Assembly: GCF_000331735.1 (NCBI RefSeq)
Contig: NC_020126.1
Span: forward strand, 10,286,587 to 10,350,586
Direction of reading: 5' to 3'
DNA length: 64,000 nt
Origin: Myxococcus stipitatus DSM 14675
GTDB taxonomy: Bacteria > Myxococcota > Myxococcia > Myxococcales > Myxococcaceae
Under the pieces are notes generated by a model. That model searched no databases. It was not told the origin of the DNA and worked only from the letters and a program-made list of their open reading frames with translations. The first letter of the stretch is position 1; the number at the start of each line of letters is the position of its first letter. The position numbers and the translations under genes are program-made. Positions 44,653-53,541 of this stretch are shown here, one piece after another.

Positions 44653-45306
44653 CTACTGCTTCGCGAACACCACGACCTGCCGCTCCGCTCCGGAGAACGG
44701 CAGCCGGTACGCCCGCGCGGACACCACTCGCAGCTGACGCTCCGCCGCTCGTGCTTCCAGCTCCGCGTCCGTCTGCGCCTTGCCCAGCATCGCCACCACG
44801 CGCCCGCCCGGCTCCACATACGCGGGCGCCAAGGCCAACCAATCCGGCAGGTCCATGAAGGCTCGCGCAATCAGCAGCTCCGCGCGCGGAATCCCTTCCA
44901 CCTCCGGCTGCCCTTCCGCTCGAGCGTGCAGCCCGCGCACGCCCTGCAACCCCAGGCTCGCGGACGCCGCCTTGATGAACGCGACCTTCTTCCCCACGGT
45001 GTCCACCAACGTCACGCCCAACGCCGGCAACACAATCTTCAACGGCAACCCCGGGAAGCCCGCACCGGCCCCCAAGTCCAACAACGACGCCGCCCCCGTC
45101 ACCTCCGGCAGCACCGCGAGCGAGTCCAGGAAGTGCTTCTCCAGCACCTCCTCCGGCGCCGTAATCGCCGTGAGGTTCACCTTCGCGTTCCACTTCAACA
45201 GCTCCGCCATCAGCCGCTGCAACAGGGGCCCCACGTCCGCCCCCAACGTCACGCCCAGCGCCCGACTCCCCGTTGCCAGCAGATCTACGAATCGCGTGTT
45301 ATCCAC
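44653..45306 (-). CDS. rsmG: 16S rRNA (guanine527-N7)-methyltransferase RsmG (GidB)
   Basis: A 217-residue protein of normal family length. Motifs are LLKWNAKVNLTAITAPEEVLEKHFLDSL, the AdoMet site LLDLGAGAGFPGLPLKIVLP, and ending RQVVVFAKQ. It methylates G527 of 16S rRNA. The start is GTG at 45306 with GGAGGTG upstream; a perfect DnaA box overlaps this codon. The gene follows mnmG by 97 bases, the usual order. Its 3' end matches the adjacent tandem repeat. Confidence 0.95.
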   Translation of the reverse strand: MDNTRFVDLLATGSRALGVTLGADVGPLLQRLMAELLKWNAKVNLTAITAPEEVLEKHFLDSLAVLPEVTGAASLLDLGAGAGFPGLPLKIVLPALGVTLVDTVGKKVAFIKAASASLGLQGVRGLHARAEGQPEVEGIPRAELLIARAFMDLPDWLALAPAYVEPGGRVVAMLGKAQTDAELEARAAERQLRVVSARAYRLPFSGAERQVVVFAKQ

Positions 45307-45307
45307 A
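45299..45307. promoter_or_regulatory. DnaA box over the rsmG start codon
   Basis: TTATCCACA is an exact consensus DnaA box; its complement TGTGGATAA contains the GTG start of rsmG. Confidence 0.65.
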
Positions 45308-45371
45308 GCACCTCCACCGCCGGCTGGGCCCTAACCCTCCGGAATCATTCAGGGGATTTCTATCCCCAAAG

Positions 45372-45380
45372 TTATCCACA
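45372..45380. promoter_or_regulatory. DnaA box between mnmG and rsmG
   Basis: A second exact TTATCCACA, 73 bases from the first and in the same orientation, lies in a locally AT-richer stretch (GGGATTTCTATCCCCAAAG). The related CTATCCCCA at about 45360 is a weak third match. Confidence 0.65.
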
Positions 45381-45403
45381 CGTTTCCCACACCCCCGTTC
45401 TGA

Positions 45404-47251
45404 TCAACCCGGGGGGGATTCGCTCCCCGTGGAAGGCCCCGAGGAACGCTTGAGGGCCACCAGCAACAAGGACACCGCGGCCGGCGTCAGCCCGGGAATC
45501 CGCCGCGCCTGCCCCACCGTCGAGGGCTTGTGCGCCGCCAGCTTCTCCGCCGCCTCCGTGCTCAACCCCCGCACGTCCCGGAAGGCGAAGCCCTCCGGAA
45601 TCCTCCACCGGTCCACCGCCTCCGACTCCCGCGCCGCCGCTCGCGCCGCCTGCGCGATGTAGCCCTCGTACTTCACCTCCACCTCCACCTCCTCGGCCAC
45701 ATCCGCTGGCACCACCGGCCAGTCCTCGCGCCCCTCCCCGAGCTGCCCGTACGTCACCTCGGGCCGCTTCAGCCGTGCCACCAACCCCGTGCGCTTGAGC
45801 CGAGTCACCTCCTCCGTCACCGCCCTCTGACGCGCCTCCGCTCGCTCGAGCGCCTCGCGCGGCAACAGCCCCACCCGATGCCCATGCCTCGCGAGCCGCA
45901 GGTCCGCGTTGCCTTCACGCAGCCGCAGACGGTGCTCGGAGCGACTGGTGAACATGCGGAACGGCTCGTCCACGCCCTTCGTCACCAGGTCATCCACCAG
46001 CACCGCGCCATGCGCTTCGTCCCGGCCCAGGAGGAGCAGCGGCTCGCCCTTCACCTGGAGCGCCGCGTTCAGCCCCGCCCACAGCCCCTGGAAGGCCGCC
46101 TCCTCGTAACCCGAGGTGCCGTTGAGCTGCCCCGCGAAGTACAGGCCCTCCACGGTCTTCGTCTCCAACGTGGGCTTGAGCTGCGTGGGCGGCGCGTAGT
46201 CGTACTCCACCGCGTAGCCGAACCGCACCACCTCCACCTGCTCCAGCCCCGGAATCGTGCGCAGGAAGTCGAGCTGCACCTCCGCGGGAAGGCTCGTCGA
46301 CAGGCCCGCCGGGTACACCAGCGGGGAGTCCGGTCCCTCGGGCTCCAGGAACACCTGGTGCCGCTCGCGGCTCGCGAAGCGCACCACCTTGTCCTCGAGC
46401 GACGGGCAGTACCGAGGCCCTCGGCCGACAATCTCCCCCTGATACAGCGGCGAGCGATGCAGGTTCTCCCGCAGCACCTGGTGCGTGCGCAGCGTGGTCT
46501 GCGTCATGCCGCACATCACCGCGGGCTGGCGGGGAAACGGCACGCCGGCCGCCCACTCCTCGCGCGTGCGCCAGGAGAACGGACGCGGCGGAAGGTCCCC
46601 GGGCTGCGGCTCCACCACGTCCCAGTCGATGCTCGCCCGCGCCAGTCGCGCCGGAGTCCCCGTCTTGAAGCGGCCCAGCGAGAAGCCCAAGGCGCGCAGC
46701 GAATCCGACAGGCCTCTCGCCGCGTCGTCGCCCAGTCGCCCGCCCACTTCCTTCTTCTCGCCCATGTGCATCAGCGCCTGGAGGAAGGTGCCCGTGGTCA
46801 GCAGCACCGCCGACGCGGACACCTGCGTCCCGTCGCCGAGCACCACGCCCTTCACCCGTCCGCCCTCGGCCACGAGCGAGGACACCTCGCCCTCGCGCAC
46901 GGTCAGGTTCGGTTGGGAGAAGAGGACCGACTGCATCAGCACCGCGTACTGCTCGCGGTCGCACAGGATGCGCGTCGCCTGCACGGCGGGGCCCTTGGAG
47001 GCGTTGAGCGTCTTGAAGTGCGTGCCGGCGAGGTCCGCCACCCGGCCCATCTGTCCGCCCAGCGAGTCCAGCTCCCGCACCAGGTGGCCCTTGGCGGTGC
47101 CGCCCACGGCGGGGTTGCAGCTCATGACGGCGGAGCGCTCGCGCTTGAGGGTGATGCCGAGCGTGGCCAGGCCCAGGCGCGAACAGGCGAGCGCCGCCTC
47201 ACAGCCCGCATGGCCCAGGCCCACCACGATGACGTCGTACCGGAGTCCCAT
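45404..47251 (-). CDS. mnmG: tRNA uridine-5-carboxymethylaminomethyl enzyme MnmG (GidA)
   Basis: A 615-residue protein of family length. It has the FAD-binding start YDVIVVGLGHAGCEAALA, the MnmG signature SCNPAVGGTAKGHLVRELDSLGG, GRGPRYCPSLEDKVVRF and FAGQLNGTSGYEEAAFQGLWAGLNAAL. It works with MnmE (at 58277-59923) on the wobble uridine of certain tRNAs. A downstream rsmG completes the usual pair. Confidence 0.97.
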   Translation of the reverse strand: MGLRYDVIVVGLGHAGCEAALACSRLGLATLGITLKRERSAVMSCNPAVGGTAKGHLVRELDSLGGQMGRVADLAGTHFKTLNASKGPAVQATRILCDREQYAVLMQSVLFSQPNLTVREGEVSSLVAEGGRVKGVVLGDGTQVSASAVLLTTGTFLQALMHMGEKKEVGGRLGDDAARGLSDSLRALGFSLGRFKTGTPARLARASIDWDVVEPQPGDLPPRPFSWRTREEWAAGVPFPRQPAVMCGMTQTTLRTHQVLRENLHRSPLYQGEIVGRGPRYCPSLEDKVVRFASRERHQVFLEPEGPDSPLVYPAGLSTSLPAEVQLDFLRTIPGLEQVEVVRFGYAVEYDYAPPTQLKPTLETKTVEGLYFAGQLNGTSGYEEAAFQGLWAGLNAALQVKGEPLLLLGRDEAHGAVLVDDLVTKGVDEPFRMFTSRSEHRLRLREGNADLRLARHGHRVGLLPREALERAEARQRAVTEEVTRLKRTGLVARLKRPEVTYGQLGEGREDWPVVPADVAEEVEVEVKYEGYIAQAARAAARESEAVDRWRIPEGFAFRDVRGLSTEAAEKLAAHKPSTVGQARRIPGLTPAAVSLLLVALKRSSGPSTGSESPPG

Positions 47252-48015
47252 CGCTCACACGGGTCGCCGGAGGGCTTCGAGGCCTGACGCGGCACCCGCT
47301 CCGTCATGGCGCCGAGCACCCTGGCTCCGCGCGCCGCGACCTGTCGGCAGTCCGTATGTCTCCGGTGGGCGCCCTTGGCAAGCAAAGGGAAGGTTTACGG
47401 GAGCGCGCGAGGCGGGCAGTGGGAGGGGTTGAGGAGCTGCCTGCCTCGCGCGCACCGGCCACCCTCCGGAAGGTTCAGTCCCGTGCGACGGGCTTCCCCC
47501 TCCGGCCTGGATGGCAGTCGAAAAATTGTCGGGTCCGCAGCGCGGCGGACCCCATCCCCCTGGTGACGAATGGGGCGGCCCCCCGCCCCCTCGCATGCTC
47601 CCCCTACATGGCGTCGCACACACGGAGGGAGGACCGGACCGTGCGGTGAGGGCGCGACGGAGGACGAGAGCTCGTGTCTCGAAGCGGCCCTGCACCCCCG
47701 TGTGCGCGACGGGGATATGAATAGCCGGAGGGTCTGACATGCCGGCTTACGCGGGAGCGGTGCCCTCCCCTCCCCCGCGTCGCGGCGGTGGGTGGGGGGT
47801 GCCCCAGCTCCCAGGGCCCACAGGGGCGGGCTGACGGAGCACTGGCCAGGACCGGGCCACCCCGCTATCCAGCGCACTCGATGACGAGGTCTCGGAGAAC
47901 CAGCCAGGAGTCGCCCCGCGGTGCGCGCGAGCGGTGCCGCTCGAGAGGGCTGGAGTCCCGCCCGCGTGGCCAGACAGGCGGCCGGGTGTGCCTCGGGCCT
48001 TGGATTTGGAACTGA
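47252..48015. other. Non-coding gap between mnmG and the MFS exporter
   Basis: This 764-base divergent region has no convincing gene; frames crossing it are Arg/Pro-rich. It should hold the mnmG promoter on the minus strand and the exporter promoter on the plus strand. It contains C-rich and G-rich runs near 47545-47600 and 47760-47830. No hairpin with a clear role was seen. Confidence 0.5.
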
Positions 48016-49242
48016 ATGAACACGCTCACGAAGAAGCCGCCCGCGTCGGGCACGTTGTCGCTGGAGCTGCTGCTGGGGGCGCTCACCGCGTTCGCGCCGT
48101 TGTCCATCGACATGTACCTGCCCGCGTTGCCTCGCATCGCGGAGGACCTGCGGGCGTCGCAGTCCGTGGTGCAGCTCACGCTCGCGTCGTGCTTCGCGGG
48201 GCTGGCGTTGGGTCAGCTCTGCACCGGTCCGTTGATTGACCGGTATGGCCGCACGCGCCCGCTGTATGCGGGATTGTTCGTGTATGTGTTGGGTTCGCTG
48301 GGCTGTGCCCTGGCGCCCACGGCGCAGGCGTTGGTGGCCATGCGCTTCCTCCAGGCCTTGGGCGGCGCGGTGGCGCTGGTGACTCCGCGCGCGGTGGTGC
48401 GGGACCTGTGGTCCGGCGCCGAGGCGGCGAAGACGATGTCCCGCTTGATGCTCGTGGTCGGCGTGGCGCCCGTGCTGGCGCCGATGCTGGGCGGCTTCGT
48501 GCTCCAGCACACGAGCTGGCGCGCCATCTTCGTGCTGCTGTCTGTCATTGGCGCGGTGGCCTTGGTCTTCACGCGGAAGGTGCTGCCCGAGACGGCGCCC
48601 GCGCACTCGAAGGCGAAGAGCCTCTGGGCGCGCATGGGGGAACTGCTGCGCGACGCGGACTTCGTGGGGCCCGCGCTGGCGTGTGGCTTCGCGTATGCGG
48701 GGATGTTCGCGTACATCGCCGGCTCGCCGTTCGTCTTCATCACGCTGCACGGTGTGACGGAGCAAGGCTTTGGCTGGTTCTTCGGCGCCAACGCGGTGGG
48801 GCTGGTGGTGATGGCGCAGCTCAATCGCAGACTGTTGGGCTTCATCCCGCTGCACCGGATGCTGCGTCTGGCATTGACGCTCTACGCGGTGGGCGCCGCG
48901 GTGGTGCTGGCGGTGGCCTGGAGCGGCGCGGGAGGGCTGTGGGGACTGGCCGCCGCGCTGTTCCTCTTCGTGCCGACGCTGGGGCTCGTGGGGCCCAACG
49001 CCGCGGCCATCGCGCTGGAGCGGCACGCCGCGCATGCGGGGCTCGCGTCCGCGGTGCTGGGGGCTCTGCAGTTCGCCGCGGCGGCCTCCGCGTCCTGGGC
49101 GGTGAGCGCACTCAACGACGGCAGCGCGAGGCCCATGGGAATCGTCGTCGCGGCGGCGGCCGTGCTGGCGTGGCTCGCCGGGTTCGTGGGGCACCGGGCG
49201 CGCGCTCGGGCGGCGAGCACGGAGCAGCCGCCGCGGACATGA
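48016..49242 (+). CDS. MFS drug exporter, Bcr/CflA type
   Basis: A 408-residue protein with 12 membrane helices. Family features: LTAFAPLSIDMYLPALPRIAEDL in helix 1, GLALGQLCTGPLIDRYGRTRPLYAGL (motif A between helices 2 and 3) and RFLQALGGAVALVTPRAVVRDL (helix 4-5). This subfamily exports bicyclomycin, chloramphenicol or sulfonamide-like compounds by proton antiport; the real substrate is unknown. The TGA is followed by a hairpin that serves the opposite gene. Confidence 0.9.
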   Translation: MNTLTKKPPASGTLSLELLLGALTAFAPLSIDMYLPALPRIAEDLRASQSVVQLTLASCFAGLALGQLCTGPLIDRYGRTRPLYAGLFVYVLGSLGCALAPTAQALVAMRFLQALGGAVALVTPRAVVRDLWSGAEAAKTMSRLMLVVGVAPVLAPMLGGFVLQHTSWRAIFVLLSVIGAVALVFTRKVLPETAPAHSKAKSLWARMGELLRDADFVGPALACGFAYAGMFAYIAGSPFVFITLHGVTEQGFGWFFGANAVGLVVMAQLNRRLLGFIPLHRMLRLALTLYAVGAAVVLAVAWSGAGGLWGLAAALFLFVPTLGLVGPNAAAIALERHAAHAGLASAVLGALQFAAAASASWAVSALNDGSARPMGIVVAAAAVLAWLAGFVGHRARARAASTEQPPRT

Positions 49243-49277
49243 AAAAGCCCCGAGGCGCCGCATGGCACCCCGGGGCT
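49242..49277 (-). terminator. Intrinsic terminator of the M16 peptidase gene
   Basis: On the minus strand AGCCCCG/CGGGGCT (49246-49252 and 49271-49277) forms a stem with an 18-base loop, followed by five T residues (49242-49246). It lies 30 bases after the peptidase stop. Confidence 0.7.
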
Positions 49278-49308
49278 CGAGCACTGGCCCACTCAGGGGC
49301 TCAGCACC

Positions 49309-52125
49309 TCACTGCGCGGGCGGAGCCTTCACGGAGGCCTTGGCCTTCTTGTCCGCGCCCGCGAAGTCGCCGGCCTTCACCCGGGTGACCTTCGCCCAGT
49401 CCACGTGCCGCGCCATGGCCTGGCGCACGTCCTCCGGCTTGAGCTTCGCGAGCTTCTGCTCCAGCGCCCCGTCGAAGGTGAGGGTGCGCCCCAGGAACAG
49501 GTAGTTGGACAGCCTGCGCGCCAGTCCGCCGTCCTGCGCACGCGCCGCCTGGCGGTACTCCAGCAGACCCGAGCGGGCCTTCTCCAGCTCCTCGGCCGAG
49601 TAGCCCTTCTCGAGCGCGCTCGTCACTTCCTCGCGCATCGCCAGCTCCAGCTTCGCCGCGTTCTCCGGCGCGTAGATGGCGAACGTGGTGAACATGCCCA
49701 CCGCGTCCAGGTCTCCCGGGTCGATGTTGCTGGAGACGCCGTAGGACAGGCCGTCCTTCTGGCGGATGCGCGTGGCCAGCCGCGAGTTGAGGAAGCCGCC
49801 GCCCAGCACGAAGTTGCCCAGCATCAGCGCCGGCCAGTCCGCGTCGTCCTCGCGCAGCTGCAGCGACTGTCCCGCGAAGTAGAACGCGTTCGCCTTGTCC
49901 GGCGTCTCCACCGAGACGGCCTTGGCGCCCACGTTGGCGAACACCTCCGGCACGCGCTGGTACGCCGCGGGGCTCTTCCAGTCGTTGAACAGCTTGCCGG
50001 ACAGCGCGACGATGTCCTTCGGCTCGAAGTCACCCACCACGGCCAGCTCCGCGTGCGAGCCGCCGTAGAAGGCCTTGTGGAAGGCGCGGGCCTGCTCCAG
50101 CGTGGTGTCCTTCGCTCCGGCGATGCGCTCGTCGAGCGTGGGCACGTAGTACGGGTGGCCCTTCGCGTAGTGGCCCGACAGCGTGCGCCACAGCGCGATG
50201 CTGCCCTGCGTCTGCGGCTCGCTGCGCTGCGACTCCAGGTCCGTCAGCCGCTCCTGCTTGAGGATGGAGAACTCCTTCTCGTCGAAGGCCGGCTCACGCA
50301 GCACCTCCGCCACCAGCTCCAGCGCCTTGGGCAGGCTGGCGCGCGGGCACTCGATGTACGCCGAGCCTCCCGTGAGCGAGCCGTCCACCATCACCCGCGC
50401 CTTGAGCTTGTCGAGCTCGTCCTGGAGCTGCTGCCGCGTGTGCTTCTTCGAGCCCCGCATCAGCATGCGGCCCGCATACGCCGCCGCTTCGGACTTCCCG
50501 TTCAGCGCGGCCTCGGTGCCCCAGTGGAAGGAGAGCGACGCGCTCACCATCTCTCCGCGCGTCTTCTTCGACAGGAGCGCGTACTTCATGCCGCCCGCGA
50601 GCTCCCCGCGCTGCACGCGCGCCTCCACGTTGGCGGGGGAGGGGTCGAACGCCTCGCCCTGCGCCACCGCGGCGCGGCCCTTGTAGCCGTCCATCATCTT
50701 CGCCATGTCCACGGCCGGCGGCATCTCCGAGCGCTCCGGCTTCGCGGTGGGGATGAACGTGCCCAGCGTGCGGTTGGAGGACTTGAGATAGGTCTCCGCC
50801 ACGCGCATGACGTCGGTGGGCTTCACCGCCTCGATGCGGTCGCGGTGCAGGAACATCAGGCGCCAGTCACCCGTGGCGGCCCACTCCGACAGGCCGATGG
50901 CGGCGCGCTCCGAGTTGTTCAGCGTCAGCTCCATCATCTTCAGGAGGGTCGTCTTCGCGCGCGTGACGTCCTCCTCGGTGAAGGGCGTGCGAGCGGCCTC
51001 CTCCACCGTCTTCACCAGCGCCTCGCGAGCGGACGCCACCGACTGGCCCTCGCGCAGGTCCACGTCGAAGCCGATGATGCCGGGGTCGCGGAACTGGAAG
51101 TTGTAGGCGCGCGCCTTGGCCGCCTTCTTCGTCTCCACCAGCGCCTTGTAGAGCCGGCCGGAGGGGTTGTCGCCCAGCACCTGCGTCAGCACGTCGATGG
51201 CGGCGAAGTCCGGGTGGCCGCCCTCGGGCACGTGGTACACGCTGGAGATCATGGGGATGTCGCCCACGCGGCGCAGCGTCACCTCGCGCTCACCGTCCTG
51301 GGTGGGCTCCTGGGTGTACGTGGCGGGCAGGGGCTCGGCGGGCTTCTTCAGCTTGCCGAAGGTGCTCTGGATGAGCCCCAGGGCCTTCGCCTCGTCGAAG
51401 CGGCCGGCCACCACCAGCATCGCGTTATCCGGACGGTAGTACTTCCGGTAGAACGCCTGGAGCCGGTCGATGGGGACGTTCTCCAGGTCGGAGCGCGCGC
51501 CGATGGTCGACTTGCCGTAGCTGTGCCAGATGTACGCGGCGCTGAGGACGCGCTCCTGGAGGATGCTGCCCGGGTCGTTCTCACCGGCCTCGAACTCGTT
51601 GCGGACGACCGTCATCTCGCTGTCGAGGTCCTTCTTCGCGATGAAGCTGTTGACCATGCGGTCGGCTTCGAAGGAGAGGGCCCAGCGCAGGTTCTCGTCG
51701 GAGGCGGGCAGGGTCTCGAAGTAGTTGGTGCGGTCCAGCCAGGTGGTGCCGTTGGGGCGGGCGCCGCGCTCGGTGAGCGCCTGGGGCACGTTCTTCGTGG
51801 TGGGGGTGCCCTTGAAGAGCAGGTGCTCCAGCAGGTGGGCCATGCCCGTCTCGCCGTAGCCCTCGTGCTTGCTGCCCACGAAGTACGTCACGTTGACGGT
51901 GACGTTGGGCTTGCTGGGGTCCGGGAAGAGGAGCACGCGCAGGCCATTGGGCAGGCGGTACTCGGTGATGCCCTCCACGCTCGCCACGGGAGCAAGCGCC
52001 GAGCCGCGGGCCTTCGCCTTCGCGGGGAGGGCGGCCGGGGAGGGGGCAGGGGCCTGGGCCCATACCGGTGGGGCGGCCACCAACATCAGGGGAGCCAACA
52101 GGGAAAGCCGGGTACGGCGCTTCAT
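49309..52125 (-). CDS. Exported M16 (pitrilysin) double-domain zinc peptidase
   Basis: A 938-residue protein. The signal peptide ends near PPVWAQA (residue 25). The inverted zinc motif is HLLEH (97-101) in GMAHLLEHLLFKGT, with the downstream acidic segment EMTVVRNEFEAGENDP providing the third ligand. The second half repeats the M16 fold (LVAEVLREPAFDEKEF, then LAVVGDFEPKDIVAL) without the metal site, as in two-domain zinc peptidases. It should digest peptides in the periplasm or outer envelope. Confidence 0.92.
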   Translation of the reverse strand: MKRRTRLSLLAPLMLVAAPPVWAQAPAPSPAALPAKAKARGSALAPVASVEGITEYRLPNGLRVLLFPDPSKPNVTVNVTYFVGSKHEGYGETGMAHLLEHLLFKGTPTTKNVPQALTERGARPNGTTWLDRTNYFETLPASDENLRWALSFEADRMVNSFIAKKDLDSEMTVVRNEFEAGENDPGSILQERVLSAAYIWHSYGKSTIGARSDLENVPIDRLQAFYRKYYRPDNAMLVVAGRFDEAKALGLIQSTFGKLKKPAEPLPATYTQEPTQDGEREVTLRRVGDIPMISSVYHVPEGGHPDFAAIDVLTQVLGDNPSGRLYKALVETKKAAKARAYNFQFRDPGIIGFDVDLREGQSVASAREALVKTVEEAARTPFTEEDVTRAKTTLLKMMELTLNNSERAAIGLSEWAATGDWRLMFLHRDRIEAVKPTDVMRVAETYLKSSNRTLGTFIPTAKPERSEMPPAVDMAKMMDGYKGRAAVAQGEAFDPSPANVEARVQRGELAGGMKYALLSKKTRGEMVSASLSFHWGTEAALNGKSEAAAYAGRMLMRGSKKHTRQQLQDELDKLKARVMVDGSLTGGSAYIECPRASLPKALELVAEVLREPAFDEKEFSILKQERLTDLESQRSEPQTQGSIALWRTLSGHYAKGHPYYVPTLDERIAGAKDTTLEQARAFHKAFYGGSHAELAVVGDFEPKDIVALSGKLFNDWKSPAAYQRVPEVFANVGAKAVSVETPDKANAFYFAGQSLQLREDDADWPALMLGNFVLGGGFLNSRLATRIRQKDGLSYGVSSNIDPGDLDAVGMFTTFAIYAPENAAKLELAMREEVTSALEKGYSAEELEKARSGLLEYRQAARAQDGGLARRLSNYLFLGRTLTFDGALEQKLAKLKPEDVRQAMARHVDWAKVTRVKAGDFAGADKKAKASVKAPPAQ

Positions 52126-52390
52126 GCGGTCCTCGCGGGGAACAGGATTTGAATGGCGCTTCTAACCCGCCAGGGTGCGTCCGCCATCCCGGAACCCTGT
52201 AATTCCTTCAAGCAAGCGTCCGAGATGCGGCAGGGCAGGGGGAGGGCGACTCCGTGGGGTGAACCGTCCGGGTCGTCTGGGCTTTCACGACTACCTCCCA
52301 GGTTGTTGAGTGGATTTCATCCATGTCAGGTCGGATTGGTAGGGTGTCTCTACCTGGGAGCAAGGCATAGGGCCGCTCGAAGGAGGCTGG

Positions 52391-53452
52391 ATGGCGAGGC
52401 ATGACGGTGGGGACTTTGACGCGCGGTATCAAAGGGAGATGGAGGAGCTGGACCGGCGGCTGAGGGAGGGGCAGGAGGAGACGCGAGCCACCCTCCAGGT
52501 GCTCTCACAGCAGATGGAGAGGACGCGGGGGGACCTGGATGCGCTCGAGCGGAGTCATCGTGAAGTCAGACCTGCCCTCCAGAACAGCCGAGAGACATTC
52601 CGAGAGCTCCGGAGTGCGTATCAGGATTACGCGGTCGAGCTGCGTGCGCTGAAGGAAGACTCCGGCGCGCTCAAGCAAGAGGTCGCCGAGGTGAGGCAGG
52701 ACGTCGGCGCACTCAAGCAAGGCTACGTGGCGCTGAAGAAGAACGTCGGCGCGCTCAAGGAGGAGGTCGACTCATTCAAGCAAGAGGTCGGAGCCCTCAA
52801 GCAGCAGGTGTACGTCGTCGAGAAGCAGGTCGACGTGGTGAGGAAGGACGTCGACGTCCTTCAACGAGACGTCGCCACGCTCCAGCAAGACGTCGCTACA
52901 CTCCAACAGGACGTCGGCACGCTCCAACAGGACGTCGGCACGCTCCAACAGGACGTCGGCACGCTCCAACAGGACGTCGGCACGCTCCAGCAACGGGTGC
53001 ACGTCGTCGAAGCGAGGACGGAGGTGCTCGAGGAGAGGGTGGATGCCGTCAGACATGACGTCGACGCCGTCACCCAGCGGACCGAGCTGCTCGAGGTGAA
53101 GGTCCAGTCCGTCGAGGTGCGGGTGGGGACCATGGACAACCGCATCCACTCCTTGGAGGAGCACAGCCGGGTCACCGACTCGAAGTTCGAGGCCGCGGAT
53201 CATCGGTTCCAGTGCCTCGAGGAGAAGTTGAACGCGGTCTTCCAAGCGACGGCTGTACTGCGCGCAGGCTTCGAGGAGTCCGTCGACACGCTGGCCCGAC
53301 TCTCCCAGCAGATGGGGGTGGACTCATCGAGGCTCCGCAAGGGGTTGTTCCACGTCAACGACAAGGTCGCCCGGCTCACCGTCGACTGGGGCTCCACCCG
53401 GATACGGCTGGAGGACCATGAGCGAATCCTGAAGAAGCTCCTCAAGAACTGA
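52391..53452 (+). CDS. Long coiled-coil protein with heptad repeats
   Basis: A 353-residue protein with no signal peptide or membrane segment, almost entirely heptad coiled coil. Seven-residue units of the type DVGTLQQ are repeated five or more times (about residues 160-200), preceded by GALKQEV/GALKEEV units and followed by diverged ones. The N-terminus begins MARHDGGDFDARYQREMEELDRRL; the C-terminus has DKVARLTVDWGSTRIRLEDHERILKKLL. It resembles phage tail-fibre/SMC-like spacers in form only. GGAGG precedes the ATG. The underlying DNA has exact 21-base repeats. Confidence 0.8.
   Translation: MARHDGGDFDARYQREMEELDRRLREGQEETRATLQVLSQQMERTRGDLDALERSHREVRPALQNSRETFRELRSAYQDYAVELRALKEDSGALKQEVAEVRQDVGALKQGYVALKKNVGALKEEVDSFKQEVGALKQQVYVVEKQVDVVRKDVDVLQRDVATLQQDVATLQQDVGTLQQDVGTLQQDVGTLQQDVGTLQQRVHVVEARTEVLEERVDAVRHDVDAVTQRTELLEVKVQSVEVRVGTMDNRIHSLEEHSRVTDSKFEAADHRFQCLEEKLNAVFQATAVLRAGFEESVDTLARLSQQMGVDSSRLRKGLFHVNDKVARLTVDWGSTRIRLEDHERILKKLLKN
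52877..52981. repeat. 21-bp tandem repeats inside the coiled-coil gene
   Basis: ACGCTCCAACAGGACGTCGGC recurs four times almost exactly, with a fifth diverged copy before it (CAGCAAGACGTCGCT). Each unit encodes seven residues, one heptad, so expansion or contraction changes coiled-coil length without frameshift. Confidence 0.85.
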
Positions 53453-53541
53453 GCACGTGAGCCTCCCTGGAGCGCCGCGGTGAAGGTCAGCGCGGCGCTC
53501 CAGCCAGCGTCGGTGTAGCTTCGGACCACGAAGGGACACGT

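Noticed and set aside
44444..45193. A 249-codon frame through rsmG and the repeats
   Set aside because: Out-of-frame shadow of rsmG continuing into tandem repeats.
47395..49284. A 629-codon minus-strand frame across the MFS gene
   Set aside because: It is the antisense shadow of the high-GC MFS gene, which has clear membrane and family motifs.
53347..53360. GTTCCACGTCAACG in the coiled-coil gene as parS
   Set aside because: Four mismatches and no palindromy; it is explained by coding sequence.
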